Assembly: GCA_933822405.4 (NCBI GenBank)
Contig: CAKOGP040001112.1
Coordinates: 589,887 to 653,886, forward strand
Direction of reading: 5' to 3'
Source: Cylindrotheca closterium
Lineage: Eukaryota > Bacillariophyta > Bacillariophyceae > Bacillariales > Bacillariaceae
DNA length: 64,000 nt
Positions 11,481 to 22,258 of this stretch are shown piece by piece. Numbering within the stretch: position 1 is the first letter of the stretch; the number at the start of each line of letters is the position of its first letter. The notes beneath the pieces are model-generated. The model was not told the origin of the DNA. It was given only the letters and a program-made list of their open reading frames with translations, and searched no databases. Both the position numbers and the translations under genes were made by a program.

Positions 11481-12059
11481 ATGATGGCCCAAAGTATCTT
11501 CTTCAATTCGCCGCTGATATTATCATCATCTTCTTCCATCAACATGACATCAACAACAACAGTAAAGGATCCAGCCGAGGCCAGGAAGCGCCGAAAGGAA
11601 ATTATACAATCCCAAAGGTCGGATGGTGAAGCAGGGGCAGCGATAGCAACAACAGCAGTTGCCGCGAGTACCACGAATGCCTCGCTCAATGAGTCAGTAC
11701 CTGCTGCCCCATTGACTGAGGAAGTTCTTCCTGCAGTGGGCGCTGGAGCTGAAAAGAAACCACCCAGAAAGCGCAAAGTAGAAAGCATAGAAGAGGAAGA
11801 AGCAAGGAAGAAGACTCAGATCCGCTACGATCCCGATGTTCCAATGAGCAAAGAACAACTCGCTGCTTGGAGACGAGAAGCCAGAAGGGTTCGCAACAGA
11901 GAGTCTGCGGCTGCCAGTCGTCAAAGGATCCGCAATCGAATTTCGGAACTGGAAGATGAAGTTGGGGAATGGAAGAACAAGTATGCTCAAGCTTTGCAAC
12001 GGTTGGAAGCCCTGCAGGGATCGGGGGTAGCTGCCGATGGAAGTGGAAATGTAGTTTGA
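11481..12059 (+). CDS. bZIP transcription factor 2
   Basis: 192-aa single-exon bZIP factor. The basic region ARRVRNRESAAASRQRIRNR is followed by the zipper ISELEDEVGEWKNKYAQAL near the C-terminus. Upstream lie a Ser/Thr/Ala-rich N-terminus and a basic stretch KKPPRKRK that could be a nuclear localisation signal. The block YDPDVPMSKEQLAAWRREARR matches the equivalent block of bZIP 1, so the two are tandem paralogues that have diverged outside the DNA-binding region. The protein ends soon after the zipper and has no counterpart of the acidic tail proposed for bZIP 1. Two consecutive ATGs begin the frame; either could be used. Confidence 0.88.
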   Translation: MMAQSIFFNSPLILSSSSSINMTSTTTVKDPAEARKRRKEIIQSQRSDGEAGAAIATTAVAASTTNASLNESVPAAPLTEEVLPAVGAGAEKKPPRKRKVESIEEEEARKKTQIRYDPDVPMSKEQLAAWRREARRVRNRESAAASRQRIRNRISELEDEVGEWKNKYAQALQRLEALQGSGVAADGSGNVV

Positions 12060-12526
12060 ATGAACCAGTCCGAGCATGCAGCATTGTTTTGCCATATCCA
12101 AGCTACAACTCCATTTCTCACATTATCATATTGAAGGACACCAAGGAAAGCAGACTTGGAATCTACTGAACGAGATTGTGAAAAAACAACGTCTTCATCC
12201 AACTTCTCATTCAGGGGTAAGGTTTAGGCTTGCACTCGAAGCAAGTACTTGAACTAGGGGGAACTCTCGCTATACTCGCGGAATAAAGGATGCATATTAT
12301 GTGTTTCTGGAAGAAGCCCCATCGCACTAACTTTATACTATTAGACTGTTACCACCGTATATATCAAATTGAAAATCCGATTTTCAAAATGGCGCATTGC
12401 CATCCTTTTCTTCATTCTCCATTTTACATTTGCGGTTGTCCTTCGTCCGGTTCCGCTGCCGCAGACCAACAAATCGTGAAGTTTCCAATTTCTTCAAAGA
12501 AACAAAAAAGAGATACCAATAACATC
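12060..12526. other. Intergenic
   Basis: No separate gene supported. A frame open from 12290 continues into the ZNF593-like gene but encodes nothing conserved before the ATG at 12527, so I treat it as 5' UTR and promoter. Confidence 0.5.
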
Positions 12527-12895
12527 ATGGGAACAGGACCATCCGCCAAGAAATTTGGATCTCGATCCAAGCTGAAGAAGTACAAGCGGAAAACATGGCT
12601 TTGCAGACGTGTCAAGGACACCGATCAGATTCAAGACGAAATCGAAAAGGCCTCGGAAACCGGAAAACCAATTGCGTTCAAATACGACGACGAGCTTCCA
12701 GGAGGAGGTCAATTCTATTGCGTCGAGACTGGAAAGCACTTCACTGATGCAAAGGCGCTAGCAGATCACAAGAAGAGCAGATATTACAAGAAGCGATGCA
12801 AAGAACTGAAGCAGGAAAAATACACGCAGGATGTTGCCGAATGGGCTTCTGGTATGACCAAGGAAAAGCTGCCACCAGCGCATGCAAAGAAATGA
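12527..12895 (+). CDS. ZNF593/Bud20-like ribosome-biogenesis protein with degenerate zinc finger
   Basis: 122-aa basic protein matching the ZNF593/Bud20 family, whose members accompany pre-60S ribosomal subunits out of the nucleus. The start at 12527 aligns with the family start (MGTGPSAKKFGSRSK). Family hallmarks are the central DELPGGGQFYC, the HKKSRYYKKRCKELKQ block and the closing YTQDVAEWASGM. The C2H2 finger is incomplete: C-x2-C reads C-V-E-T, so the second Cys is Thr, and the last His of HFxxKxH is Tyr (HKKSRYY). Only one Cys and one His of the four ligands remain, so normal zinc binding looks unlikely. An AATAAA lies about 20 nt after the stop. Confidence 0.85.
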   Translation: MGTGPSAKKFGSRSKLKKYKRKTWLCRRVKDTDQIQDEIEKASETGKPIAFKYDDELPGGGQFYCVETGKHFTDAKALADHKKSRYYKKRCKELKQEKYTQDVAEWASGMTKEKLPPAHAKK

Positions 12896-13295
12896 ATTTT
12901 CTCTCTTCGAACTGGAAATAAAGCAGTTGTATATTGTAAAATAGAGCGCAATCACGAGATTGGCATGCATGGGGTTTTGTTGCAGCAAAATGTAGTACTA
13001 TCCCATAATGCGAACAAATTCAAAACTGTAGTATCAAACTAAACTGTAGTTCTGGGAATATCTACTCTACTGCATTGCAGGAAAGGTTAGTAGGCGCGAA
13101 ATCGATTTGTACATTTATTTGTTAGTTTGCAACTAGAGCATGGAGCACCTTCCGATTGTTAGTTGCCATCCAGTTGCCCTTCATGTCGTCACTCTGTTTC
13201 TCCATTTCCTAATGAATGATGACGTTTTCACGTTTCATTCTCCTACCATCTCACATCTCACACCCACAACAACAACTCTCACGATATTCAATATT
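12896..13295. other. Intergenic
   Basis: No gene supported. A frame open from 13140 runs into the DUF493 gene but has no conserved content before the ATG at 13296, which begins a clear signal peptide. Confidence 0.5.
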
Positions 13296-13877
13296 ATGCA
13301 ATCACTATTGCTGTTGATAATATTGTGTTGCTGGTTAGCTGCCTCTGAAGCATTCACCAGCAATGTTCCACTTTCAACGTTTTCCACAAAACTGACAGCC
13401 GAAGAAAGCGACAACAACGAGAATGATGAAAACCCGCCACCAAGTGACGAAAACGACGACGACAACACAGGGGAGATTGCCCGGGCGACTGTCAAGATTG
13501 ATGATGGCGGTTCTGACCTTACTGATAGATTCAAATATAAAGTCAATGCATTGATGGGAGTATTTGATCCTCAAAATGGTGAGGACGACGAGCGACAGGA
13601 AGGCAACATCCTCAATGCCATGCTCAATTTTCCAGTCCGATACACGTTCAACATTGTTGGAAAGACCATGGGTGATGAAGCCAAGAAAGAGGCATATATA
13701 GATGCTGTAAAACAAGCTGTGGTGGCAACGGCTGGTGACGATATTGTATGCAAAATAACCCCAAGGGGAAAGAATTTTGTTAAGGTTCAGTGTGAAGCTG
13801 AAGTTCTGAATGCAGGAATGATCAACACAATCTATGACGAAATAGAAAAGATAGATCAGACAGTAATGAGGTTTTAG
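13296..13877 (+). CDS. Plastid-targeted DUF493 (YbeD-like) protein
   Basis: 193-aa protein. The ATG at 13296 was chosen because it opens a signal peptide (MQSLLLLIILCCWLAA) followed by SEAFTSN, a diatom ASAFAP-like motif; bipartite targeting to the complex plastid is inferred. After an acidic Asn/Asp/Glu linker, the last 85 residues (FPVRYTFNIVGKT to IDQTVMRF) match the DUF493/YbeD family: a FPxxYxFKVxG-like start, a central RGKNFVKVQCEAEV strand, then an IYDEIEKID ending. This is a small alpha/beta fold related to regulatory ACT-like domains. The molecular role of DUF493 is not well defined. The gene converges with the next one, stops 51 bp apart. Confidence 0.8.
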   Translation: MQSLLLLIILCCWLAASEAFTSNVPLSTFSTKLTAEESDNNENDENPPPSDENDDDNTGEIARATVKIDDGGSDLTDRFKYKVNALMGVFDPQNGEDDERQEGNILNAMLNFPVRYTFNIVGKTMGDEAKKEAYIDAVKQAVVATAGDDIVCKITPRGKNFVKVQCEAEVLNAGMINTIYDEIEKIDQTVMRF

Positions 13878-13928
13878 ATATCCCATTATTGATTCTGACT
13901 GAATAGCAGTGGTGGTTAATGCCATGGA

Positions 13929-15972
13929 CTAGTTTTCACCACTCGAATCATCACCATCGTCCTCGTCATTCTTGTCATGGTAGCTTTCCGATTCTTGTTC
14001 GCTTCGTTCATCGTCTGGTGGCCCAGAAATTTCTTGCGCCAAATTTTGAATCTCAGACAAACCACTTGTTCGGGTCGAGCTGATTGTACCATAGGCTGCT
14101 GTAAGATTGCCAAGTAGAATCCACCTCAAACTTCCGCAATCCACACCGACGATATGATAGCAGACGATCATTACCATCAGACCAACAATCATATTCAGCT
14201 GAATTTGAACCAGAAACTTGATGAGATCCGAGTTTGCTGGATGACAATGCTCGTTTCGGAAGGTATCATGTACCACTCGTAGACTCAAGTCGAATGGCTT
14301 TCCTTCGGGTTGATCGGTCGTTGCCATGTACAGGGTTTGTGTTCCAATGCCAGGAAATTGTTGACTTATCAAATCACCTTTCTTGTATTGCTTTCGTGAA
14401 TCCCATGGCAATGGCTTTGATTTCCCCCTCGCTGCAGGGTGAGACTGGCTTACAATGGTCCATCCGCCAGCAAGATATCCCATCGTTGCAAAGTATGCCC
14501 GGTTAAGTGTTGCTCCCTGAGTCAATAAGGATGATAGCGTTATCAGGATGACAGATAGAACGGTAGCAATCATGGCCCCGCGTTCGGTATTGACAAAGAC
14601 AAAGTGACTTTGGGCTTCACTATCCGATCGCAACGCTGCCACAACTCCAGCTGGGTAGAGAACTCTGGCCAGCTGTGACATTGGCATTCCCTTTGGACAG
14701 TTTCCAGTGAATCGGCTTATCAAGTGCGTCCTAGGAAATAGCGCGCATACTACCAGATTCTCAATGATGCGGATCGAAATGGATTTCGAAAGAAGTCGAA
14801 AGCGATTCTCGGTAGCGACAGAGACATAGTTTTCGGGCCATGTAACAGGTTCTGGGATTTCCTTTTGGTTTTTGGACTTTGATTTCTGTAGAATACAAAT
14901 AGTTGAATGATATGATTGATTGAGTGAACATGGATTCCAGATGATGACTCAACAGGGGCTTTTCGCTGCAGCTTCTAAAACTTACACCGCTGCCATGCCC
15001 TGTTTGGTGCTGCTGATGATTGGGCTTGAATTCATTCCGAATTGCTTTCAGGACGTTCCCGCCTTCTGCCAAATCCCCAATAGGCAAGAAGACTCGTCCG
15101 TATAGTAATATGGTTGCCGAGGTTCCTATTATTGACATGAGAAGCAAAACCAGAGCCCAAGACGGCTTTCCTAATTTCTTGTAGCCCCCATAGGGAAGCG
15201 AATCCATACCCGACAGGAGCACATTGGTGGCACGAGTGTTCATGGTCAAGGCATGGATACCGTTGTCCTGCGGTGGTTGTGGTAGCGAGAAAAAGTAATG
15301 ATACACCAGCAGGACAAATAAGAGAATGGGAAGGATTTGCGCCGGTGGCACGTATCGACCCCAACGTTTTCGATATTGTGCATATAATCGACTAAGTTTC
15401 AATCGGGTAGATGCAGACCGATGGATTCCTCTCTTGCTATCTGATGCTGTCTTATCGGATGGTTTGATCCATAGGATGCGCCTGATTCGATTGGGAAGTC
15501 TATTCAAAAAGGAGTCTCTGGCTTCCAGGAATGGAAATACGATCCGAACCTTGATGGTGTGCCAAGTGTAGAGAATGGATGGGAACAAAAAGTCCGACAC
15601 GGTCATGAGTTCGATTCTCCCATTGTCAACATGGTGGGTGCCTAGTTGTTTGGCTACTGCCTCTGGACTCGGACGATTGAAGTATTGGCCTCCGACAAAG
15701 AGAGAACACAACCAATGGGCAATCACACCTTTTAGGCTGGGTGATTTGTGCGTCGATTGATCACTTGTGCATATCCATCGAATCAGTATATTCCGGCCCA
15801 GCCATAGTCCTACCAAGAACACGTATCTGAAATCCCCTGGCATGATTCCCCAGTAGACCTCTTGATGTAACCCTCGGAGACTTGACAGTGTCAAAAAGAG
15901 CATCGCCACCAATTGGTAGAATTCTTGTTCCAGATGGACTGTCGTTGGTCCAATTAACCGATACGAATTCAT
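13929..15972 (-). CDS. Polytopic membrane protein of unknown function
   Basis: I do not recognise the family. Exons 14986-15972 and 13929-14885 join in phase across one 100-nt intron to give 647 aa. About eight to ten hydrophobic segments are visible, for example ILPILLFVLLVYHYFF, WALVLLLMSIIGTSATILLY, MIATVLSVILITLSSLL and NMIVGLMVMIVCYHIVG. A loop between the last groups contains a CxPAN-like sequence. The C-terminus is a long acidic Asp/Glu/Ser tail. No transporter, channel or enzyme signature is apparent. Confidence 0.75.
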
Positions 15973-16271
15973 TGTGAGGAAGTATATTGTCTATTCTATG
16001 GAAAATTAAAGTGTAGCTTGTGGTATTTGAGTTGCCTTGGGGCACATTGGTGGAGCAGTTGTTGGCAAAATGAAAATGTGGGTTATATTCTTCAACATCC
16101 ATCGTTTGACCATCCGGTCGCGGGAGACGAACAGACACCGAACATTTATGTTCGATGTTCAACATTGGTTGATGACAAAGAGACATTGCATTGTGTTGAG
16201 AGTGAATCGGCCTCGGAGACAACTCTTCTAGTTTGGCAAAGAGACATTATCCCTTGCACTTACAAAACGAA

Positions 16272-16815
16272 ATGGCAGAAACAGCAGCCGTGAAACCAGG
16301 ACAGAAATTTCCAACTCGTAAGTGAGACCTTCACAGACACGGAAATTCACTTTGGGCCGTCTCCTGCTCCTCTTCGTTTCACTCAGTGATAATGTCTTTC
16401 TGTTGTTTTCGGCAGCAACACCCGGGTTTGGTGATAGAGTGTTCTATGAGACGTTGCTTCGACAACGTCCAGATTCTGCAATGGCACAAGAATGGTGAGC
16501 ATATAGACTACTCTTTTGTTGGTGGACAATTGGTGTTCACTAGAGTCTCACAAGCATTCATCCATTCATTCATTCATTCTTTGTTTCTTCTACTGTAGGT
16601 GCGTGAATTATGGCGTTCTGCCAACCAAAAAGGCGGCCAAACTGCATGCGATTGTAATGGACCGCAAAAAGAAGCAACGAGTGGGTGGGATGCAAAGTAG
16701 TTCCAGTAGTAGTGCTCCCCCCAAGAAGAAAAAGGCCAAAATTGTCAAGGAGGAAGCGGTCGACACGGAATTGCAACTACCGGGAGGGGAGGGACTTGCA
16801 AGTGCTGCCCTGTAA
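16272..16815 (+). CDS. Small conserved basic protein
   Basis: Three exons, 16272-16317, 16416-16494 and 16599-16815, join in phase to 113 aa. The central block PGFGDRVFYETLLRQRPDS, continuing AMAQEWCVNYGVLPTKKA, reads like a conserved domain. It is assembled from all three exons, which supports the splice model. The C-terminal third is Ser- and Lys-rich with PPKKKKAKIVK, a probable nuclear localisation signal. I cannot assign a function. Intron 2 contains a CATT tetranucleotide repeat. It converges with the WDR53-like gene, stops about 120 bp apart. Confidence 0.65.
16557..16583. repeat. CATT microsatellite in an intron
   Basis: Run of CATT/CATC units within intron 2 of the small conserved basic protein gene, just upstream of its acceptor. 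No function is suggested. Confidence 0.7.
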
Positions 16816-16936
16816 ACTATTAAATAGCATTATTTTGAAGTAGCATGGTGGTTATTAACATGTTTATTTTATTTACAATAGCATTTCTTATTCGAGAGCG
16901 ATGAAGAGTATAGTAGTAGTAGTAGTTTGTTCTTCA

Positions 16937-18516
16937 TCATGATTGTTGTAGCATTGGAATGGTGTAGGCTGTAATGTCATTGGAAGTATCGGCCACAAAC
17001 AAAGTGTCTGGATCTTTGGCGGATTCCATCCAATTGATTTTCTCCCCCTTGCCAATTCCAAACAATATTTTAGCGTGGTTGTCAAACAGTGATAAGCCTT
17101 CTTCTGTCTGTTGGACCAATTCTGCCGTGGTGGCATCCTTTTGCTTGGAACCTCCCTTGAGTAAATCGGGAGAAAACAAGCTCTTTGGACTCGCAGCCTC
17201 ATTCTCCACGATATTGGACCCCAAATCCCAGCAGAGGACAATCCCGTCGCTCCCTCCTGAAAACAGTACTCGTTCTGATCTGTCCCTGCAAAACGAAGGA
17301 AAGTGCACCGAGGCTACGGATGCATCATGAGCATAGGGCAAAAGCCCCGTTTGGACTAGACTTCGATTCTGTATTCCCATGATACTGACGCTCCCATCCC
17401 CCAAGCCGGCGGCTAGCAAATTACCACTTTGACTCCAAGACAATGAATATACCATTGGTGGATTGCAAACTTGGGCTTTGCCTGTTTCCGTTTCGGGTGT
17501 GGAGGTGGAAAGGGAAGATATTGGTCGTCTGAGGAACAAAGGCAACATTACCTTACAATGAGTATTGGTATCGGTGCACGAGTCAAACGACGAAGACAAA
17601 AGTTTGGTTGCTCCACCTGAATGAATTCTGAATCCATTACCATTGCTGCACATTACTTACTTTGGCTTGAAGGCATCCCACAATGACACTTGACAATCCG
17701 TTCCGCCACTCGCTAGTTCTAGACTCCCCCTGTTCGCTCCCGGTCGAAAGGCACAGGCTGGGACAACAGCATTTTCATCATGATGCATCACTTGACTACT
17801 GTTCGTTGACGTCGAATCCATGAATCGAATCGTCCCCGCATCATCCGACGCTGCCACATATAACTTTGTCTCCCCCAAAGTCCGTTTGTTGTTTTTCTTG
17901 TTGCCTTTTTTCTTTCCCTTATTGGGTGCTGATGATCTCAATGTATGATGAGCCAGTGCTACTTGATTGACTTCGTCTTGGTTCTGCAAAATGGGCGTCA
18001 GGTTGCGAGTTGGTTGATTGACAATCGGTGAAGTGGCTAGACGCAAGTCATATTCCAAGACGGCATTTTCTACACTCAAAAAGCTTTTTTTTTTTAGAAT
18101 AGAGCACAAATGCAAATACAAACGAAAGCAATGAATGAGAACATGATGAATGAATGCATTGATATTGCATCGAAACGTGTGTGTGCGTGTGTATGCGTTT
18201 CCGACCAGAAAGAGGCTTACATGGAATGATCCTTTGCAAACGGGCTCGATAATTCCACTGGTATATCCTCTACTGCTCCATTTTTTGGTGTAAAGGCCAC
18301 TGACAAAACTTCTCCACCAGTTTGAATGCACAAGGAAGCCCGCCTTCTGTTATTGTCGCGCAAATCCCAGAGTCGAGCGGTATGATCTTCGGATCCACTC
18401 AGGAGGCAGGAATACTCTTCCGAGACTGCCAGCGAGAGCACAGGTGCTGAGTGGCCTTGGTATTTTGCCGACGTGAATTGATTACTATTATTGGTCTTTG
18501 TGGTATCTCCAGACAT
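16937..18516 (-). CDS. WDR53-like WD40-repeat protein
   Basis: WD40 beta-propeller protein resembling animal WDR53, a candidate substrate receptor for DDB1-CUL4 ubiquitin ligase. Exons 18221-18516, 17661-18083 and 16937-17528 give 436 aa. Repeats are seen at YQGHSAPVLSLAV, LLSGSEDHTARLWDLR, LYVAASDDAGTIRFMD, LASGGTDCQVSLWD, LLAAGLGDGSVSIM and LFSGGSDGIVLCWDLG. The C-terminal GKGEKINWMES and DTLFVADTSNDITAY match the WDR53 ending. A Lys-rich insertion KGKKKGNKKNNK lies in the second exon. Intron 1 uses an acceptor right after a long T/A tract. For intron 2 a nearer acceptor (33-nt intron) is also in phase; I prefer the 132-nt version. Divergent from TOP3A. Confidence 0.83.
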
Positions 18517-18630
18517 TTGTGTTTGCGTGTGATGAATGTGTGTGTTTAGACGAATGCAAAAGACGGAGGGAGAAACAATGATTGTGAGTCGGCAAAATGC
18601 AATGGATGGTCGATGGTTCGATGTCAGAGC

Positions 18631-18645
18631 AGTCAAAGTGGTCGA
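18631..18645 (-). promoter_or_regulatory. Recurrent TCGACYACTTCGA-type motif
   Basis: On the minus strand reads TCGACCACTTTGACT. It lies in the 287-bp divergent promoter between the WDR53-like gene and TOP3A, next to a second, closer match. Confidence 0.35.
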
Positions 18646-18660
18646 TTTTGTGGAAATGAA

Positions 18661-18674
18661 ATCGAAGTGGTCGA
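18661..18674 (-). promoter_or_regulatory. Recurrent TCGACYACTTCGA-type motif
   Basis: On the minus strand reads TCGACCACTTCGAT, matching the consensus TCGACYACTTCGA. It is nearly midway between the divergent starts at 18516 and 18804. Confidence 0.45.
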
Positions 18675-18803
18675 CTAGAATTTTCGCGCCACAAACATTT
18701 TCAATTTTATTTGTTGCAACGATAGTGAGACTGCAACAGCAATGACAATATAGCATCGGTTCCATAACCACACAATTATCAACAAACTCAACAGCGAATT
18801 GAC

Positions 18804-21800
18804 ATGGTTGGACGATCCAATGGCCCTTTGGTCCTCAACGTTGCCGAAAAACCCTCTGTCGCTCGGGCGTTGGCAGGTGCTTTCAATCGCATGCCTCGAT
18901 CACAAGACAAAGGAATGCGGCGGGAATGTCACCAAATTTTTACCCATGAAGGCGTTTGTTTTCCACTCGTCTTTAATCAAGGACAAGGGCAGAATCAACA
19001 GAATCGACCGGGAGCCCCACATACCATGATTACGACGTCTGTTCGAGGTCACTTGGCGTCGAATGACTTTGGGCCCGAATGCGGATGGAATCGGATTGAC
19101 CCTGTCCAATTGTTTGATGCCGTCATTGAGACCAAGTATGCCGAAGACATGATACCGTTACATGCCATGTTAACGCGACTGGCCAAGGGTGCCAACGCCG
19201 TCATTTTATGGTTGGATTGCGATCGAGAGGGTGAAGCGATTGGAGATGAAGTCCAAACGGTCTGTTTGGAGGCGAATCCTCGATTGATTGGCAAAATATA
19301 CAGGGCCAAATTTTCGACAGTCCTAGATGGTGAGATTCGACGGGCCCTCCATACTCTGGGCAGATTGAACGAATCCTTTGTGCAAGCCGTCCAAGCAAGG
19401 TCGGAAATTGATTTGCGGATTGGAGCCGCCTTTACTAGATTCCAAACCCTGCGATTGCAAAACAAGTTTCAGGTCTCATCCAAAGTCATTAGTTACGGAC
19501 CTTGCCAATTTCCTACTCTGGGGTTTGTGGTAGAACGGTGGGCTCGAATTGAAATGTATGTACTACATTACGGTTCCATGATGACTGCTGCATTTTATAT
19601 TACTCCTTGACTCACCATTGGTCGTTTCGTTTCTTCTTGTTCCATCCATCTCTAGTTTTCAACCAGAAACCTTTTGGTACATCGAGTTGCAACTGAAACT
19701 CCCATCCGAAGGGGAAGATCCAGCACAAAGTTCCAGCACACGTCCCATTACCTTTACGTGGCGACGCACACGACTGTACGAACGTTTCATGACGCTGAAT
19801 TGTTACGAATCTTGTTTGGAAGATGGGACCGCCGTCGTTACCAGCATGGACGGCAGCCAAAAGAAAAAGTGGCGACCGGTTCCATTGGCGACAGTGGAAT
19901 TGCAAAAACGAGCTTCTCGGTATCTACGAATTGGGAGTGAAGCGCTCATGTCCGCGGCGGAAGCTTTGTACAATGAAGGATACATTAGTTATCCCCGTAC
20001 CGAAACGGAAAAATTTCGGCCCGAGTTTGAACATTTGCCCTTGTTGCGAGACTTTGCGCAAGGGGGAGGTGAATTTGGAGCATATGCACAAAGGCTCGTA
20101 GACAGTGATTTTCAAAATCCTCGACCAGGTCGAAATGATGACCAAGCCCATCCTCCCATTACACCCTGCAAGGTTGTCGATCCAAACTCGATTGGAGATC
20201 CAGCACAACGAGGAGTCTACAGGTTAGTGGTCAAGCATTATCTGGCTTGTTGTTCCAAAGATGCACTGGGTGTGGAAACTGCGATTTCGGTACGAATCGG
20301 ATCGGAAGACTTTACTGCCAAGGGGTTGATGATTTTGGAAAAGAATTGGCTGGAAATTTACGAGCCATGGGAACGATGGTCGACTGGACAAGGAGAACTA
20401 CCTCCACTGCAAGTTGGAAGCCGGGTGGTCCCACACACACTGGTGATGAAGGAAGGGACCACCACTCCGCCCCAGCCTCTCACCGAAGCTGAATTGATCA
20501 CCCTCATGGACAAGAACAAAATTGGTACTGACGCCACCATTGCCCAACATATTACCACCATTTTGACCCGGGAATATGCCATCAAGGATGCCAACCAAAG
20601 ATTTTTGCCTACCCCATTGGGAACTGCCTTGGTGGAAGGCTACAATAGCATGGGATACCAACTCAACAAACCGGAACTGAGACGAGAAATGGAACACGAG
20701 TGCAATTTGGTTGCGAGTCAACAAAAGACCAAGGATGATATCATTGGGCCAATCTTGGCCAAGATGAGGGATTGCTTCATACGAGCGGCGGCCGAGGCGC
20801 AAAAGTTGGACGAAGCCGTGGCGAAGCGATTCCCACCAGTTGGACAAGGGAACAACATGAGCGTGATGAAGGCCAGTTTTAGTGTGTGTGGTGTGTGCCA
20901 AAACAAAATGGCCTTGAAACGGCCAACTGGGGGAGAGAATCGACAGGCCAACAAGGTCTTATATTGCAACACTTGTCAGCTTGGGCACAGCTTGCCCCGC
21001 GGAAAACCTGAACCCAAAACCGAGCAAGAGAATGGAGGTGGAGCGCCCTTCAAGTGCCCCATTTGCGATTTTCAAGTCGTCAAGATAGTTCGGGGAGATG
21101 GATACGAGGGAAACGGTACGTAATAGAAGGAATATTGTCTGACCTGCTTGTTGATGATGACCTGACACCGCATGTCTCCTTGCTCATTCAACAGGATATA
21201 CTTTTTGTCCAAAGTGTTTTAATGATCCACCTGCCGAGCACGGTGGTGCCACTGGAGGATTCCGCTGTTTCAATTGCACCCACCCAACCTGTTCGCTGGC
21301 AAGTGGAACACCTGGAGATGATATTGAAGTCTTTGCTTGTCCTTTTTGCCAGCAGCACAATCGTAACGGTAAAATACGTCTGAAAAAGACCTCCAAGGGC
21401 TACGCTTTAGGCTGTTCCAACTATTCCTCTCAATTTCGTTGCACTTATTCCATTTGGATGCCACGAGAAAGTAACGAAATCAAAATTCCCGAAGGAGATG
21501 CCAATCTGTGTCAGCCATGTACTGCGAGCCGTGGAGGGCCAGTCCGCAAGATACACTTTGTTTGGAGGGCCGGGAGTGTTCCGCCGCATATGGGACGAGA
21601 ATGCACGGCGTGTGTTTTGTGTGATACAGCCTTGCGACAAGATATGAACATGAACCTTCCCAACATGAACCAGGTCCGAACCAATGCCAATCGAAGTGGC
21701 GGGGCCAGTCGAACTACTGGTGGTGGAAGAGGCGGCCGAGGAGGAAACTATGGCCCCACTAGTACCAACAACAATTTCAACAATGCAACTTCCAACAACT

Positions 21801-21994
21801 ATTCCAACCATGCTTTTGGAAGTACCAATAGCAATCGCACCAACAATGGAGGCAATCGAAGAGGTTCGTACAACAATCGAGGACGTGGTAGAGGCAGAGG
21901 AGGTGGAGGCAACTCGGGTGGTAGAGGAAACTTTGTCTGTTACAAGTGCAACCAACCTGGCCATTTTGCCAATGCATGTCCAAATGGAAACTAA
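18804..21994 (+). CDS. TOP3A: DNA topoisomerase III alpha
   Basis: Type IA topoisomerase, expected to pass single strands and to dissolve recombination intermediates with a RecQ-family helicase. Exons 18804-19555, 19656-21115 and 21195-21994 give 1003 aa. The TOPRIM domain starts LVLNVAEKPSVARALAG and includes the acidic WLDCDREGEAIGDEV. The catalytic tyrosine is in YISYPRTET (about Y363). The C-terminus carries several Cys-rich zinc ribbons (CGVCQNK, CPICDF, CPKC, CFNC, CPFC), a segment from CQPC to CVLC typical of the TOP3A tail, an RGG-rich stretch with Asn/Ser repeats, and a final CCHC knuckle CYKCNQPGHFANAC. Zinc repeats plus an RGG/CCHC end fit TOP3 alpha rather than beta. Divergent from the WDR53-like gene. 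Confidence 0.94.
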
Positions 21995-22258
21995 TGTACA
22001 ATGTATACAAGTACTATTATAATAGAAGATCTGATAGAGCTACATGCGCTGTACGAAATGCACTCTTTCGAGAGTATGTACTTTCACTTTGGGGACTTTA
22101 AAATCTACGCGTCGAAAGTACCAAGAACAGCGTACAACTCGCTCGACTCAACGGAAACAACCCCATTTCAAAATTTCGGGTTTGTTTGAACCTCGTGGTG
22201 TTGTCACTCTCTTCCTTTCAGCAAGTATCTGCAGACGGTGTAAGCAGCACAAGACACC

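Noticed and set aside
15605..15640. Sequence resembling a tRNA T-arm (GTTCGATTC)
   Set aside because: It lies within a well-supported coding exon and no matching acceptor stem or anticodon arm is visible.
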